Origin: Rana temporaria
Lineage: Eukaryota > Chordata > Amphibia > Anura > Ranidae
NCBI RefSeq assembly: GCF_905171775.1
Contig: NC_053494.1
Span: 197,625,044 to 197,689,043, forward strand
Reading direction: 5' to 3'
DNA length: 64,000 nucleotides
This document shows positions 45,263-52,496 of the stretch, piece after piece (position 1 is the first letter of the stretch; each line of letters starts with the position of its first letter). The translations under genes and the position numbers were made by a program. The notes below the pieces were generated by a model. The model was not told where the DNA came from and ran no database searches. It was given only the letters and a program-made list of their open reading frames with translations.

Positions 45263-48200
45263 TGTATTTTGTGCGTGTACTCGAGAGAGGAGCTGGACTG
45301 CAGGAGTTGGGAGTAGGCAGGCCTCCCCCAGAGGCAATCTGCCACCTTTCTCCATGTCCCGGGTGGCAATAGCGGGTGTGTGAGGGGGTCCTCCCACACA
45401 GACCGTCCTACCTGCTCCGCTTTGAAGCCCAACAGGGCAGAGGGACTCCCTATAAGGGAGTGAGAGGATTAGCCCGCTCAACCAGCCCCATTAGTCCTTC
45501 GCCTCTCTTTAGAGACCGCGTGGTCAATGTGCGTGTGTTAACCCAATTTAGAGTGCGTGTGTAGGTGTGGTGGTTTTTGTGGCAGGGGGGTGGGCGTACT
45601 AAGCACAGGCTTACCTTGCATAGCACACCCACCGGGAGCCGGGCTGAGACCACCAAACTCAATTCACATGAAGCCGAGACCGGGATCCGAACCTCTAGCT
45701 GCAGAGGTGAATGGCTTATCAGCGCAGTGCCAATCGCGTTGAGCCACCGCAGCTCCGAGGTCTGACATTTGAGTATGGTCCGTGCTTTGCCTAGAGGTGT
45801 CTTTATGTTATAAGTTATTTGTAGTTTATGGACAGATATACTGTAAAACCTGTAAGATGGGAATGCATGATCGTATTTTTCGATCACAAAAAAAAAATGA
45901 AGGCGTTCCCCCATCTACAGGAGCGAGGTAAATGGAGGAATCCTCCCTGCGTTTTCATTGTATTCTGACAGCAGGGACTCCTCCTCCACTGTCAGAATAC
46001 TGGTGATCAGCGCTGCAGCCAACTGGCTGCGGCGTCGATTAAACAACATTTTTCCAACAGTCCTGTTCGAGAGAAGTCGATCATTAGATCGACTTCTCTC
46101 AAAAGGGAACGACCATAACGTCCCTTCTGAACTGTCTGAATTTCGATCCATCTACGGCCAGCTTAAAGTGGAGGTTCCCCTAAAAATAAACTTTTAACAT
46201 TAGATTCATGCTCATTTTGTGAAGAGGAATCGGCTATTTTTTTTTAAATCGAAGCAGTACTTACCGTTTTAGAGAGAGATCTTCTCCGCCGCTTCCGGGT
46301 ATGGGCTGCGGGACTGGGCGTTCCTATTTGATTGACAGGCTTTCGACAGACTTCCGACGGTCACAACTATCGCGTCACGATTTTCCGAAAGTAGCCGAAA
46401 GTCGGTGCGCAGGCGCCGTATAGAGCCGCACCGACCTTCGGCTTCTTTCGGCTACTTGTGACGCGATGTATGCGACTGTCGGAAGGCTGTCGGAAGCCTG
46501 TCAATCAAGAAGGAACGGCCAGTCCCGAAGACCATACCCGGAAGCGGCGGAGAAGATCGCTCTCTAAAACGGTAAGTACTGCTTCGTTTTTAAAAAAACT
46601 ACCCGATTCCCCTAGACAAAATGAGCATGAATCTAATCTTAAAAGTTTATTTTTAGGGGAACCTCCACTTTAAAGAGGAGTACCGGCCACAATTTCACTT
46701 TTTAAATATAAATACCCCTGTAATACACAAGCTTAATGTATTCTAGTAAAGTTGGTCTGTAAACTAAGGTCCGTTTTGTTAGGTTGTTACAGCATTTAGA
46801 CACTTTATAAAATAGAAATTGACTGGGGCCATCTTAAGTGTGGGCATCATGAAGCCAGACTGTATGACTTCCTGGATTTCAGCCTTGCAGATCTAGCACA
46901 TGCTCAGTGCTGCACAAGCAGTGTCAGATCAGGTTTCAGCACCTGTGCTGTCCAAGTCACATGATTCTTTAAGACTGGGGAGTGCACAGACTACTGGAAA
47001 GTTACACCCACTACATTCCCAGGAGTCTGTGCGGTGTAGGTTAGGAAGCATTAAGCACCTAGGTGCAGGAAGTGGGAAGATTAACTATTCTGCCTAGCAA
47101 CAACACTTTGAAGGCACCTTTCGTAAAGGACTAATGACATTTTTTTAAAACTACTGATGTAATGTTATATTTATGGGTGGAACTCCACTTTAAGGCCGTG
47201 TTCAAAGCTGCAGATAAGCAGGTACAATTTATGAAGGAGGATTTGTTTCATCTCTGTGTATCACCAAAGGATAGTCACTTTGGTTTACAAAAATTACTAG
47301 TTCAGTGTAATCATTTCCAACTGTTATTGAGAAAAACAAATAAAAAAAATTCTAAATAAATAAACTGAAATTATAAAAAGGGATTAAAACAACAAATACT
47401 TTAACCCTATACAGTTGCTAGAATACAATATTTTGCAAGTTGAACAAGATCTCACCAGGTCCACTCCCAATGCCTAGAACATTATACTGCGATTTCTCTT
47501 TTGTAGTCCTGAAAGAGAAAACATGGCCGCTATCAGTCTTCCGCACTTATACAGGAGAATAGCAGGGAATCTGTCAAAAAGTCTGATATTGCCAAGAGAA
47601 AGGTATTTTAATAAAGAGGCAAGAGAAATGTGTGAGCAACAGCAAATCACCCTCGTTGTTGCGTTTGTTTTAAGAGGTCAAATCTGATTGGTTGAATGTG
47701 AGCTGAACTGCATTGTAGTCTAAACTTACTGGGGGGGGGGGGGGAAACATAACTTTTTTAATGGATCAAACAAACAATTTCCTGCACTTAAAGTGGAGCT
47801 GCACGAATAATCATTAAAACAATTGTGATCTCGATTCATCTCCCCTCACGATCTCTATGCAGAATTTCCCAGATTCATTCATGTAACAAATGTAGAGAGT
47901 TCTCTGCTCACTCAGTTGTCAAAAGACAAAAAAAAAAACGTGCAACCTGCCAAGTTTTTCACATTGTCTGTGCTGGTAGATAACTCTAAACATTGCAACT
48001 TTTTGTTCTAAGATCAAAGGAACAAACTTCGGTCTGTAAATGAGGGAAGTTTAACCACTTAAAGACTGTGGCCTAGATTCAAGTAGGGCAGCATTACATT
48101 TTACGGGCGTAGCGTATCTTATTTACGCTACGCCGCCGCAACTTAGAGAGGCAAGTGCTGTATTCACAAAGCACTTGCGTCCTAAGTTACGGCAGCGTAG

Positions 48201-48650
48201 CGTAAATCGCGATTTTACCACGATTTTAACGCTCCGCTATAGGCGTATCCAGTGTGAAAGGGGTCTAATGAAGAAACATCAGTGGCTGTCCTAGCTTCAT
48301 TCAGCAAGAGCCCACAGCGTAGCACTCGCCGCATGTCACTGGAGAGCACATTGAACACATTTTAAAAGTGGTCAGAAACTTGCAAATAACTCATGAAAGA
48401 ATAAAGTTACGTTAAAACCAAGCACACCATTTTTTTTTCTTGTGAAATTCTCTATAAGTTTGATGTGTCACATGACCCTCTTCCTATTGAAAAAAACAAA
48501 AGTTGGATTCAAAATGGCCGCTATGGTCACCACCCATCTTGAAAAGTTTCCCCCCTCACATATACTAATGTGCCACAAACAGGAAGTTAATATCACCAAC
48601 CATTCCCATTTTATTAAGGTGTATCCATATAAATGGCCCACCCTGTATAT

Positions 48651-48691
<41 letters not shown>

Positions 48692-49690
48692 AAGCAGAGA
48701 CCCTAGGGAATAAACTGGCGATTGTTGCAAAATTTTATGTCACACTGTATTTGTGCAGAGGTCTTTTTGGGAAATAATACACTTCAATGAATTAAAAAAA
48801 AGTTTTTTGCATAATGTGAAAGATGATGTCATGCAGTGAGAATCGTGATCTTTATTATGCAAAAAAAATTATGATTCTCATTTTGAGAAGAATCGTGCAG
48901 CTCTAAACTTAAAGGTGGACTCAGATGCCTTTCTAGACTCTTAGGCCCCATACACACGATAGAATCCATCCGCTGAAAAATCCCAGCGAATGGGTTTCAG
49001 CGGATAGATCCTATGGTGTGTACACTCCAGCAGATCTGTTTCCGCGGATATTTATCCCCTGGGATGGATTTCTAGCAGATAAATATTTGATGACATGCTA
49101 TCAAATCTATCCGCTGGAATCCATCCCAACGGATGGATCCGCTGGTCTGTATAGACTCACCGGATCCATCCGTCCGAAGGGATCCCCCGCATGCGTCGTA
49201 ATGATTCGACGCATGCGTGGAATTCATTATATGACAGCGTCGCGCACGTCGCCGCGTCATAATCCCGGCAACGGCGCGACACGTCATCGCCAGAGGATTT
49301 CGGCGCGGATTTCGATTCGATGGTGAGTACACTCCATCGCATGGAAATCCGCGCAAATCCTCGAGAGGATTTATCCGCGGATACGGATAAATCCTCTCGT
49401 GTGTATGGGGCCTTATCCTGGCTTATCTGGCTATGTCAGATCTTGCTGCCATCCAAAGACAAACAAAACTTTTTTAACGTCAATATATGTTGGCCCACTT
49501 ACCCAGAGACCAGTTCTGGCATCTTTGTATTGAAAAATTGCTTGCAATTGTCATGCTCATTTGACATTACATTGGCCAAATTCACGACTTTCATGCTGTA
49601 AGATTCATCAGAGTACATATGTTTTCCTGCAATCTCAGGGTCTGAAGAATCTGCACTGTCTAATACAAGACCTGGTGCCATTTCCATCAT
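33861..49690 (-). CDS. hnmt: HNMT-like gene A, complete coding region in six exons
   Basis: This is an S-adenosylmethionine-dependent methyltransferase of the histamine N-methyltransferase family, cytosolic by family. Coding exons in order are 49503-49690, 47456-47508, 43935-44042, 41125-41255, 36223-36316 and 33861-34210. All introns are GT-AG and the phases fit (188+53+108+131+94+350 = 924 nt), giving 307 aa against about 292 in human. SAM motif GIGSGPGEMDL spans exons 2-3; the acidic loop is SSETIEPN, then FDLIHMIQ, MVYYTTPIKE and GDSGWNKLYK. The Glu (residue 45) equivalent to human Glu28, and the Gln, Tyr and Tyr after it (Gln143, Tyr146, Tyr147), are kept. Human Tyr15, Phe19, Trp183 and Asn283 are replaced by Ser, Val, Tyr and Thr. 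The N-terminus is about 17 residues longer; ATG 49690 was chosen as the first in frame after the acceptor. A tandem relative of gene B (4514-4717). Function on histamine is not certain. Confidence 0.9.
34481..35709. mobile_element. hAT element with exact 8-bp duplication, in intron 5 of gene A
   Basis: Termini CAGTGGCGTAGCTAGGAGG and GACCTAGCCACACCCTG (inverted, imperfect), flanked by CTGGAGAC at 34473-34480 and again at 35710-35717. No transposase frame. The interior contains 'ccagggctggccctaccatgg' and the minisatellite at 35065-35575. Confidence 0.85.
35065..35575. repeat. Minisatellite, 30-bp unit, inside the hAT element
   Basis: About 17 copies of 'ggggaccctgatgtaagggg' plus 'gaggctctct', with 29- and 30-bp variants. 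A T-to-G change (cttggg / ctgggg / ctgtgg) marks three interleaved subtypes, which suggests block duplication. All three minus frames stay open (about 200 codons), which is a repeat artefact. Confidence 0.97.
35835..36128. mobile_element. TTAA-flanked element in intron 5 of gene A
   Basis: TTAA at 35831-35834 and 36129-36132. Termini AGCGGAGCTTCAGGC and GGGTGGAAATCCGCT. The centre has paired 'gtcagcagcaacaaaa' and 'gtagctgctgac'. It lies about 95 bp from exon 5. Confidence 0.8.
36223..36316 (-). CDS. hnmt: HNMT-like gene A, exon 5
   Basis: The acceptor tcatgtgtttcag ends at 36317 and the donor is ACAG|gtgagc at 36222. It encodes MVYYTTPIKETLEFF, then LSPEGKLIITIIT plus one base of a Gly codon. 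It aligns with the human MLYYVKD..KMLIIVVSG segment, the strand following the SAM site. Phase 0 in, phase 1 out, consistent with both neighbours. Confidence 0.9.
36479..36973. mobile_element. Palindromic TTAA element in intron 4 of gene A
   Basis: TTAA at 36475-36478 and 36974-36977. Termini AGTGGAGGTTCACCTGG and GGGTGAACTCCCGCT. The arms of about 200 bp are inverted around 'ggcgccgtatagagccg': 'gattttccgaaagtagccga' on the left against 'tcggctactcgtgacgcg' on the right. Near-identical relatives are at 46167-46669 and 61171-61685. Confidence 0.88.
36978..37389. mobile_element. MITE with GGCC..GTTCACAC termini
   Basis: Left GGCCGGGTTCACACC, right GTGTGAATCTGGCC. It directly abuts the TTAA of the preceding element, so the duplication cannot be read with certainty (TA or TTA). 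It contains a C-rich tract at 37245-37268. Confidence 0.65.
37390..38495. other. Intron 4 of gene A, mixed repeat remnants
   Basis: 37540-37985 includes a 17-G run (37621-37637) followed by 'aatccttcccgattccccaa' and 'cttacagtgaagaagccttt', features I associate with an old interspersed vertebrate repeat, not named with confidence. 37990-38110 joins the head of a TTAA element (AAAGGGGTTGTATGGC) to the tail of the 1-kb repeat (GGTCCGGGGCTTAAGTGG). 38113-38495 is unassigned. Confidence 0.45.
38497..38652. repeat. TG/TA microsatellite with a duplicated 50-bp block
   Basis: Dinucleotide tracts surround two copies of 'atgtatgtattcgtgttttt' followed by ttaatatatacacacatgg, at about 38540 and 38608. 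Confidence 0.85.
38915..39090. repeat. Short minisatellite (tctgtgctgaaggggg)
   Basis: About ten units of 16-25 bp with varying G-run length. Confidence 0.8.
39185..40076. mobile_element. Nested hAT element with exact 8-bp duplication
   Basis: Termini CAGAGGCGTATCCAGTG and CTAGATACGCCACTG are inverted repeats. Flanks GTAAAGCG at 39177-39184 and GTAAAGCG at 40077-40084. The host continues smoothly across it (ttatcGGTAAAGCGgcattg). The interior holds the 39385-39735 array and a direct repeat of 'gctatgcatatttataattt' with gagcactatat (39838 and 39929). Confidence 0.9.
39385..39735. repeat. Minisatellite with cactgtgcccatcaa core, in hAT element
   Basis: About 17 units of 18-21 bp, 'gcagccactgtgcccatcaa' with aattgccgcc variants. 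Most units are 21 or 18 bp, which keeps plus-strand frames open without coding meaning. Confidence 0.95.
40224..41124. other. Intron 4 of gene A, proximal part
   Basis: Mostly unique-looking AT-rich intron with no recognisable repeat family or extra exon. 40800-40870 contains 'gagccagcagttgtgcaaa' against 'tagactactggctc', a weak hairpin. Confidence 0.45.
41125..41255 (-). CDS. hnmt: HNMT-like gene A, exon 4
   Basis: The acceptor tttgttttttag ends at 41256; the donor is ATTCAG|gtaatg at 41124. After completing an Ala codon it encodes NLFKIPDLRGVTFTWHEKT, then TAQYRQDGK and KKFDLIHMIQ. It aligns with human NLENVKFAWHKET..DFIHMIQ. The Thr in HEKTT stands at the human Ser120 position, a conservative change at a SAM contact. 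The Ile-Gln pair at the end corresponds to human Ile142 and Gln143, both ligand contacts. Confidence 0.92.
41256..42391. other. Intron 3 of gene A, distal part
   Basis: 41580-41720 has paired 'ggtatggatgttatgggaac' and 'ccctcctcaaaatccatatc' segments, a probable interspersed repeat. 41960 holds a T run. 42040-42250 resembles the interior of the TTAA element at 44449-44923 ('cttacctgtccagggagctc', then 'gtcttctgggacacacacag'). No extra exon was seen. Confidence 0.45.
42396..43363 (+). mobile_element. Full-length 1-kb TTAA repeat in intron 3 of gene A
   Basis: TTAA at 42392-42395 and 43364-43367. Left CCACTTAACCCCCGGACC, right GGTCGGCTAGTGG. The copy is uninterrupted, with all family blocks, opposite to the gene's transcription. 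Confidence 0.88.
43368..43399. mobile_element. 32-bp remnant of a TTAA element
   Basis: TTAA on each side (43364-43367, 43400-43403), with the right end GGGTGGAACTCCGCT intact. It is a deletion product wedged between the 1-kb repeat and the Tc1 relic. Confidence 0.6.
43404..43813 (+). pseudogene. Tc1-like transposase relic with right inverted repeat
   Basis: The open frame to TGA-flanked stop near 43674 encodes VMVWPPQSLDLNIMESVWDY, the catalytic Glu region of the Tc1 DDE domain ('WPPQSPDLNPIE' type), then an uninterrupted C-terminus of about 65 residues. 43770-43813 (cacaccttcctaaaaccttt to cagtagtgta) looks like the Tc1 terminal inverted repeat. The first two thirds of the transposase and the left end are missing. 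It lies in intron 3, antisense to gene A. Non-functional. Confidence 0.88.
43935..44042 (-). CDS. hnmt: HNMT-like gene A, exon 3
   Basis: The acceptor gtgccaatactctattccag ends at 44043 and the donor is AAAG|gtaagt at 43934. Together with the last base of exon 2 it encodes GEMDLYILSAIQKF, then RPDLKISSETIEPN and TQIELYK. It matches human GEIDLQILSKVQ..NNEVVEPSAEQIAKYK, including the Glu and Gln equivalent to human SAM contacts Glu89 and Gln94. Confidence 0.92.
44108..44440. mobile_element. CCGTATATACTCGAGTATAAG element, right end missing
   Basis: TA at 44106-44107 then CCGTATATACTCGAG. The near end folds: 'cagcacatttttttgtgctg' and 'gagtataagccgag' against 'ctcggcttatactcgag'. The far terminus is missing; 'ggcttatactcaagtcaat' at 44402 is its decayed counterpart. 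In intron 2 of gene A. Confidence 0.7.
44449..44923. mobile_element. TTAA-flanked 475-bp element in intron 2
   Basis: TTAA at 44445-44448 and 44924-44927. Termini AGCGGAGTTCCAGCG and GGGTGGAACTCCGCT. Inner palindromes: 'gtcagctgctacaaat' against 'gcagcttctgac', and 'acctgtattatacaggt'. Confidence 0.88.
45231..45756 (-). mobile_element. tRNA-derived SINE with 13-bp target duplication, intron 2
   Basis: Read on the minus strand it starts GGAGCTGCGGTGGCTCAACG, carries an A-box-like TGGCTCAACGCG and a B-box GGTTCGGATCC about 50 bases later, and ends in a run of about 28 A. It is flanked by gaggtctgacatt at 45218-45230 and 45757-45769. The head is tRNA-like, the body of roughly 420 bp is of unknown origin, and no protein is coded. 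It has the same orientation as gene A. Confidence 0.88.
45770..46162. other. Intron 2 of gene A, repeat remnant
   Basis: Contains an inverted pair 'gttcgagagaagtcgatc' and 'gatcgacttctctc' at 46067-46100, and 'attgtattctgacagcaggg' against 'cactgtcagaatac' at 45955-46000. Resembles a MITE interior, family not identified. Confidence 0.4.
46167..46669. mobile_element. Palindromic TTAA element (first of an abutting pair)
   Basis: TTAA at 46163-46166 and 46670-46673. Termini AGTGGAGGTTCCCCT and AGGGGAACCTCCACT are exact inverted repeats. Long inverted arms as in 36479-36973. Confidence 0.88.
46674..47189. mobile_element. Second abutting TTAA element
   Basis: Shares the TTAA at 46670-46673 with the preceding element and ends at TTAA 47190-47193. 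Termini AGAGGAGTACCGGCC and GGTGGAACTCCACT pair imperfectly. The interior is not palindromic and looks like captured unique sequence. Confidence 0.6.
47456..47508 (-). CDS. hnmt: HNMT-like gene A, exon 2
   Basis: A 53-nt exon. The acceptor tttctctttcag ends at 47509 and the donor is CCTG|gtgaga at 47455. It encodes TTKEKSQYNVLGIGSGPG with split Gly codons at both ends. This is the glycine-rich SAM-binding motif (human DTKSEIKILSIGGGAGE). Exon 1 to exon 2 alignment with human needs no gap. Confidence 0.92.
48070..48235. mobile_element. Left part of a 3-bp-TSD MITE
   Basis: GGCCTAGATTCAAGTAGGG start, then 'gggcgtagcgtatcttattt', 'acgctacgccgccgcaactt' and 'agttacggcagcgtagcgta'. The remainder is lost. 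Confidence 0.65.
48655..48690. repeat. (AT)n microsatellite
   Basis: About 17 TA units. Confidence 0.95.
48944..49412. mobile_element. Full-length MITE with TTA duplication, intron 1
   Basis: Termini GGCCCCATACACACGA and CGTGTGTATGGGGCC, flanked by TTA at 48941-48943 and 49413-49415. Same family as 10531-10922 and 25304-25794. It ends 90 bp from the exon 1 donor. Confidence 0.85.
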
Positions 49691-49699
49691 TGGTACAGC
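49503..49699 (-). CDS. hnmt: HNMT-like gene A, first coding exon
   Basis: The acceptor is a T tract then ctcatag, ending at 49700, so at least one untranslated exon lies further upstream. The donor is CTGG|gtaagt at 49502. ATG at 49690 gives 62 codons plus two bases. After about 25 family-unlike residues it reads SDESYSMKVV, then SNEHDNCKQFF and KMPELVS, which aligns without gaps to human HNMT residues 10-45. Identity is low: S-D, S-x-E-H, a Cys one place away, F and P are kept, while Tyr15 and Phe19 are replaced. Other in-frame ATGs occur at codons 2, 4 and 25; Met25 would give a protein close to the human length. Confidence 0.82.
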
Positions 49700-49704
49700 C
49701 TATG

Positions 49705-50700
49705 AGAAAAAAAAAAAATAGACAAATAACACTAGGCTGCTCACTTATCTCCACAAAATTCTATAAAAAGACTGCAATCTCCATTTAGAATATGTAAAAC
49801 ATACCTCTCAACTTTACAACTTGAAAGAAACACATAAGGGAGGCAAGGAAATTCAGCGATAAAACTAACTTTTTACCACCCCTCCTACCATCCTCTAACC
49901 TGTACTGACAGTCTTTTTATCCCCTTACCTGGTGAAGCCATCAGAACTCACCTAAATCCCCCATCCAGGTCCCTTATCACCATCAGTTCCATTGCTGGGG
50001 GTCTGCCAACCCAGTCCAATGATGCCCTGAGACCACCCATCTCCTACTGACCCCCTGTGATGACATCATTCCTCTTCTAAGAGGTGACCATCTAACAGGA
50101 AGTGTCCACGTCATGAAGGCAGACATCCCAAGAAGGACCCCAATCAGGAAATAAGAATAAGAGAAGACTCAAGGCTGCAGTATCATTTGGCTGTGAGTAA
50201 CTGGGTGTTGGCACGATTCCTGGTTTGGCCATTAGGTGGCGCCCTTCCATATTATATATAAAAGTGAGTCGAGTTGCAAAGGAAAGATCAGGTGGAATAT
50301 TTGAGAGAGTGAGTAATTTGACTTTGGAGTTGGCCCTCATGGGACCTGGTGGGGCATTTACGTATGTAATGCTTTTCATTGTTTTGTATTTCCTATCGGG
50401 GGTGGAATACTTAAAGAGGTCCTGAAACCCCAGATAGGACCGAGATAGGGGAACAGGACAGAGTGCTTGACCTGGAAGAGTACTGATGTCCACTATCAGA
50501 ATTTGTGAGACGTTGTGTGCCCTGACGCACATGCATTGATGTTGTCTACTTGATAGTAAAACATTAAAAAGAGTAAATGGACTTGTCTCTTATTGCTATT
50601 GGTGGCCTATTCTTTGAACTAGTGGGCAGGGGGTGCCATTGATTCCAGAGTGGGGTTGTAATAGTGTAGCACCCTCTAGTGTGCTACTGGTGTCAGAGTA
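49705..50700. other. Region upstream of gene A first coding exon
   Basis: No 5' untranslated exon could be identified. A 146-codon minus frame (50092-50532) shows no recognised domain and is not called. 50640-50700 has 'gtgtagcaccctctagtgtg', similar in flavour to 55330-55365, possibly LTR-derived. Confidence 0.35.
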
Positions 50701-51188
50701 GGTAAAACATATTCTTTTTTTTTTTCATATTTATTACTTTTATTTTATATAAAAAGACAAGGAAGAAACATTCCAAAAACACAACAGGATGAAAAGAAAA
50801 AAAAATTAAAATTTAAGGGGAAGATACATATTCATATTCACTTTTCTTCCCACCTCATATAAATACACATACATCCATCGTCCCCTAATCTATATATCCA
50901 TACATTTACTCAATGTTCTATCCCGTTTCACAGTATATATTTACCTATGTTTTCCTTTATTTCTCCTTCTACTTTTGTGTTAATCATTAAAACAAAAGAT
51001 ATATCATCCACATTTCTCTATTCCTTCCTCCCCCTTTTTCTTTCTCCCCCCCCATCCCCCATACAAAGTAAAAAAAAAAACAACCCATAACCCTCCCTTT
51101 TAATAGCTCCCCCTTTTCTCTCCGAAAGAGACGCATATGTCAATGTTCTATTTTTTCCTTCCGTGCAGGTACGCATCTCGTACTGGGA

Positions 51189-51454
51189 TTATATTACAGA
51201 AACACACATTGTACATTATATATTACTGTAATAGAGTGGATTATAGGATTTTACAAGCATTTTAACTCGCACTATGGATTCCTGACTGGCAGGGAGAGGG
51301 GGAGAGAGGACATCACATTACATGGTAAGACCTACCCTGAAAATAAGCCCTACTGTGTCTTTTGTTGCCAAAATAATTATAAGACCTGGGCTTATTTTCG
51401 GGGAAACACGGTATGTCATTTAATTAACAGAGGAGATAGGCGAGGAATGAGGGG
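51189..51454. repeat. Left arm of an inverted duplication within the L1
   Basis: The reverse complement of two separated pieces on the right, 51462-51487 and 51683-51923. It includes the outer 210 bp of the nested TA element and its L1 flank (tgtcatttaattaa). Confidence 0.85.
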
Positions 51455-51698
51455 TGGGGGACCCCTCATTCCTCGCCTATCTCCTCTGACAGCAACTTCC
51501 CCTCTTCTGAATACATAAATAAATTCCACCCTGTCCATGTTTGGGTATATTGTTCTCTTTTATTTTGAGCTGAGAGGACCAGGTCCTCCATTGCTCCTTT
51601 ATATCTTACTCTATTGAGCCACCCTTCAACTGAGGGTGGTCTAGGGTCCCTCCATCTTAAGGTCAACTCCATTTTAGCTGCGTTAATTAAATGACATA

Positions 51699-52170
51699 CC
51701 GTGTTTCCCCGAAAATAAGCCCAGGTCTTATAATTATTTTGGCAACAAAAGACACAGTAGGGCTTATTTTCAGGGTAGGTCTTACCATGTAATGTGATGT
51801 CCTCTCTCCCCCTCTCCCTGCCAGTCAGGAATCCATAGTGCGAGTTAAAATGCTTGTAAAATCCTATAATCCACTCTATTACAGTAATATATAATGTACA
51901 ATGTGTGTTTCTGTAATATAATTGTGCCAAATACCTTCGTTATATCGCTGCTCTGCGCTTCTCTGACCCACTGGAGTTCTCTTCCCTGCATTTATATTAC
52001 AGAAACACACACATTGTACATTATATACTACTGTAATAGAGTGGATTATAGAATTTTACAAGCATTTTAAACTAGGGCTTATTTTCGGGGTAGGGCTTAT
52101 ATTGCATCCCTCTTGGAAAATGACGCTAGGGCTTATTTTCGGGGTAGGTCTTATTTTCGGGGAAACACGG
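51699..52170. mobile_element. TA-flanked CCGTGTTTCCCCGAAAATAAG element nested in L1
   Basis: TA at 51697-51698 and 52171-52172. Termini CCGTGTTTCCCCGAAAATAA and TTATTTTCGGGGAAACACGG are perfect 20-bp inverted repeats. Removal restores the L1 ORF2 frame (VLCHLINAAKM). It has an internal direct repeat, 'acattgtacattatata' with 'tagagtggattata', in two orientations. Confidence 0.88.
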
Positions 52171-52496
52171 TAGCACCGATCTTTTATATGTCTACAACGG
52201 GATCTGTGAGCAATGAAGCAGAAAAAAAGCGGGATCGTCTGGTATCCGGAATTCTGTGAATCCCTGAGAGAATCTCCGAATCTCTGTCCAGTATTGCTGT
52301 ATCTTTCCACACGTCCAAAATATATTCAATAGCGTTCCACGCTCTATCCCACATCTCCAACAGTATTCCGAGTTTTCAATGGAAAATTTGTGAAGCTTTG
52401 CTGGTGTGTAATACCATTGTGTCAGAAGTTTATAATTGAATTCCTGGATCCGCGTGCAGATCGAGGAGTTCATTGCCAATTGGTAAAACATATTCT

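Larger units (their letters stand above)
47509..49502. other. Intron 1 of gene A
   Basis: Contains a 12-G run at about 47731-47742, a possible element bounded by 'gagctgcacgaataatcatt' (47796) and 'gaagaatcgtgcagctct' (48887-48904), an (AT)n tract, and two MITEs listed separately. 48250-48650 is otherwise unassigned. Confidence 0.5.
50716..52481 (-). mobile_element. 5'-truncated L1 (LINE) with 15-bp target duplication
   Basis: Target duplication ggtaaaacatattct at 50701-50715 and 52482-52496. On the minus strand the 3' end is poly-A, preceded by aataaaagtaataaa. ORF2 C-terminal sequence is recognisable at 52192-52481 (FNYKLLTQWYYTPAKLHKF, then the Cys motif CWRCGIERGTLLNIFWTC and IQQYW) and after a nested insert at 51470-51690 (HLINAAKMELTLRWRDPR, PPSVEGWLNRV). 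The reverse transcriptase core is absent, so it is not functional. Confidence 0.9.

Noticed and set aside
45670..45756. tRNA gene on the minus strand (A-box and B-box present)
   Set aside because: It continues into a long non-tRNA body with a poly-A tail and flanking duplications, so it is a SINE head, not a functional tRNA gene.
50092..50532. 146-codon minus frame upstream of gene A
   Set aside because: No domain or splice pattern recognised. A mobile-element origin is possible but I could not support any call.
52192..52491. Zinc-knuckle-like host protein (CWRCG..C)
   Set aside because: The motif, order and flanking duplication identify it as the C-terminus of L1 ORF2.
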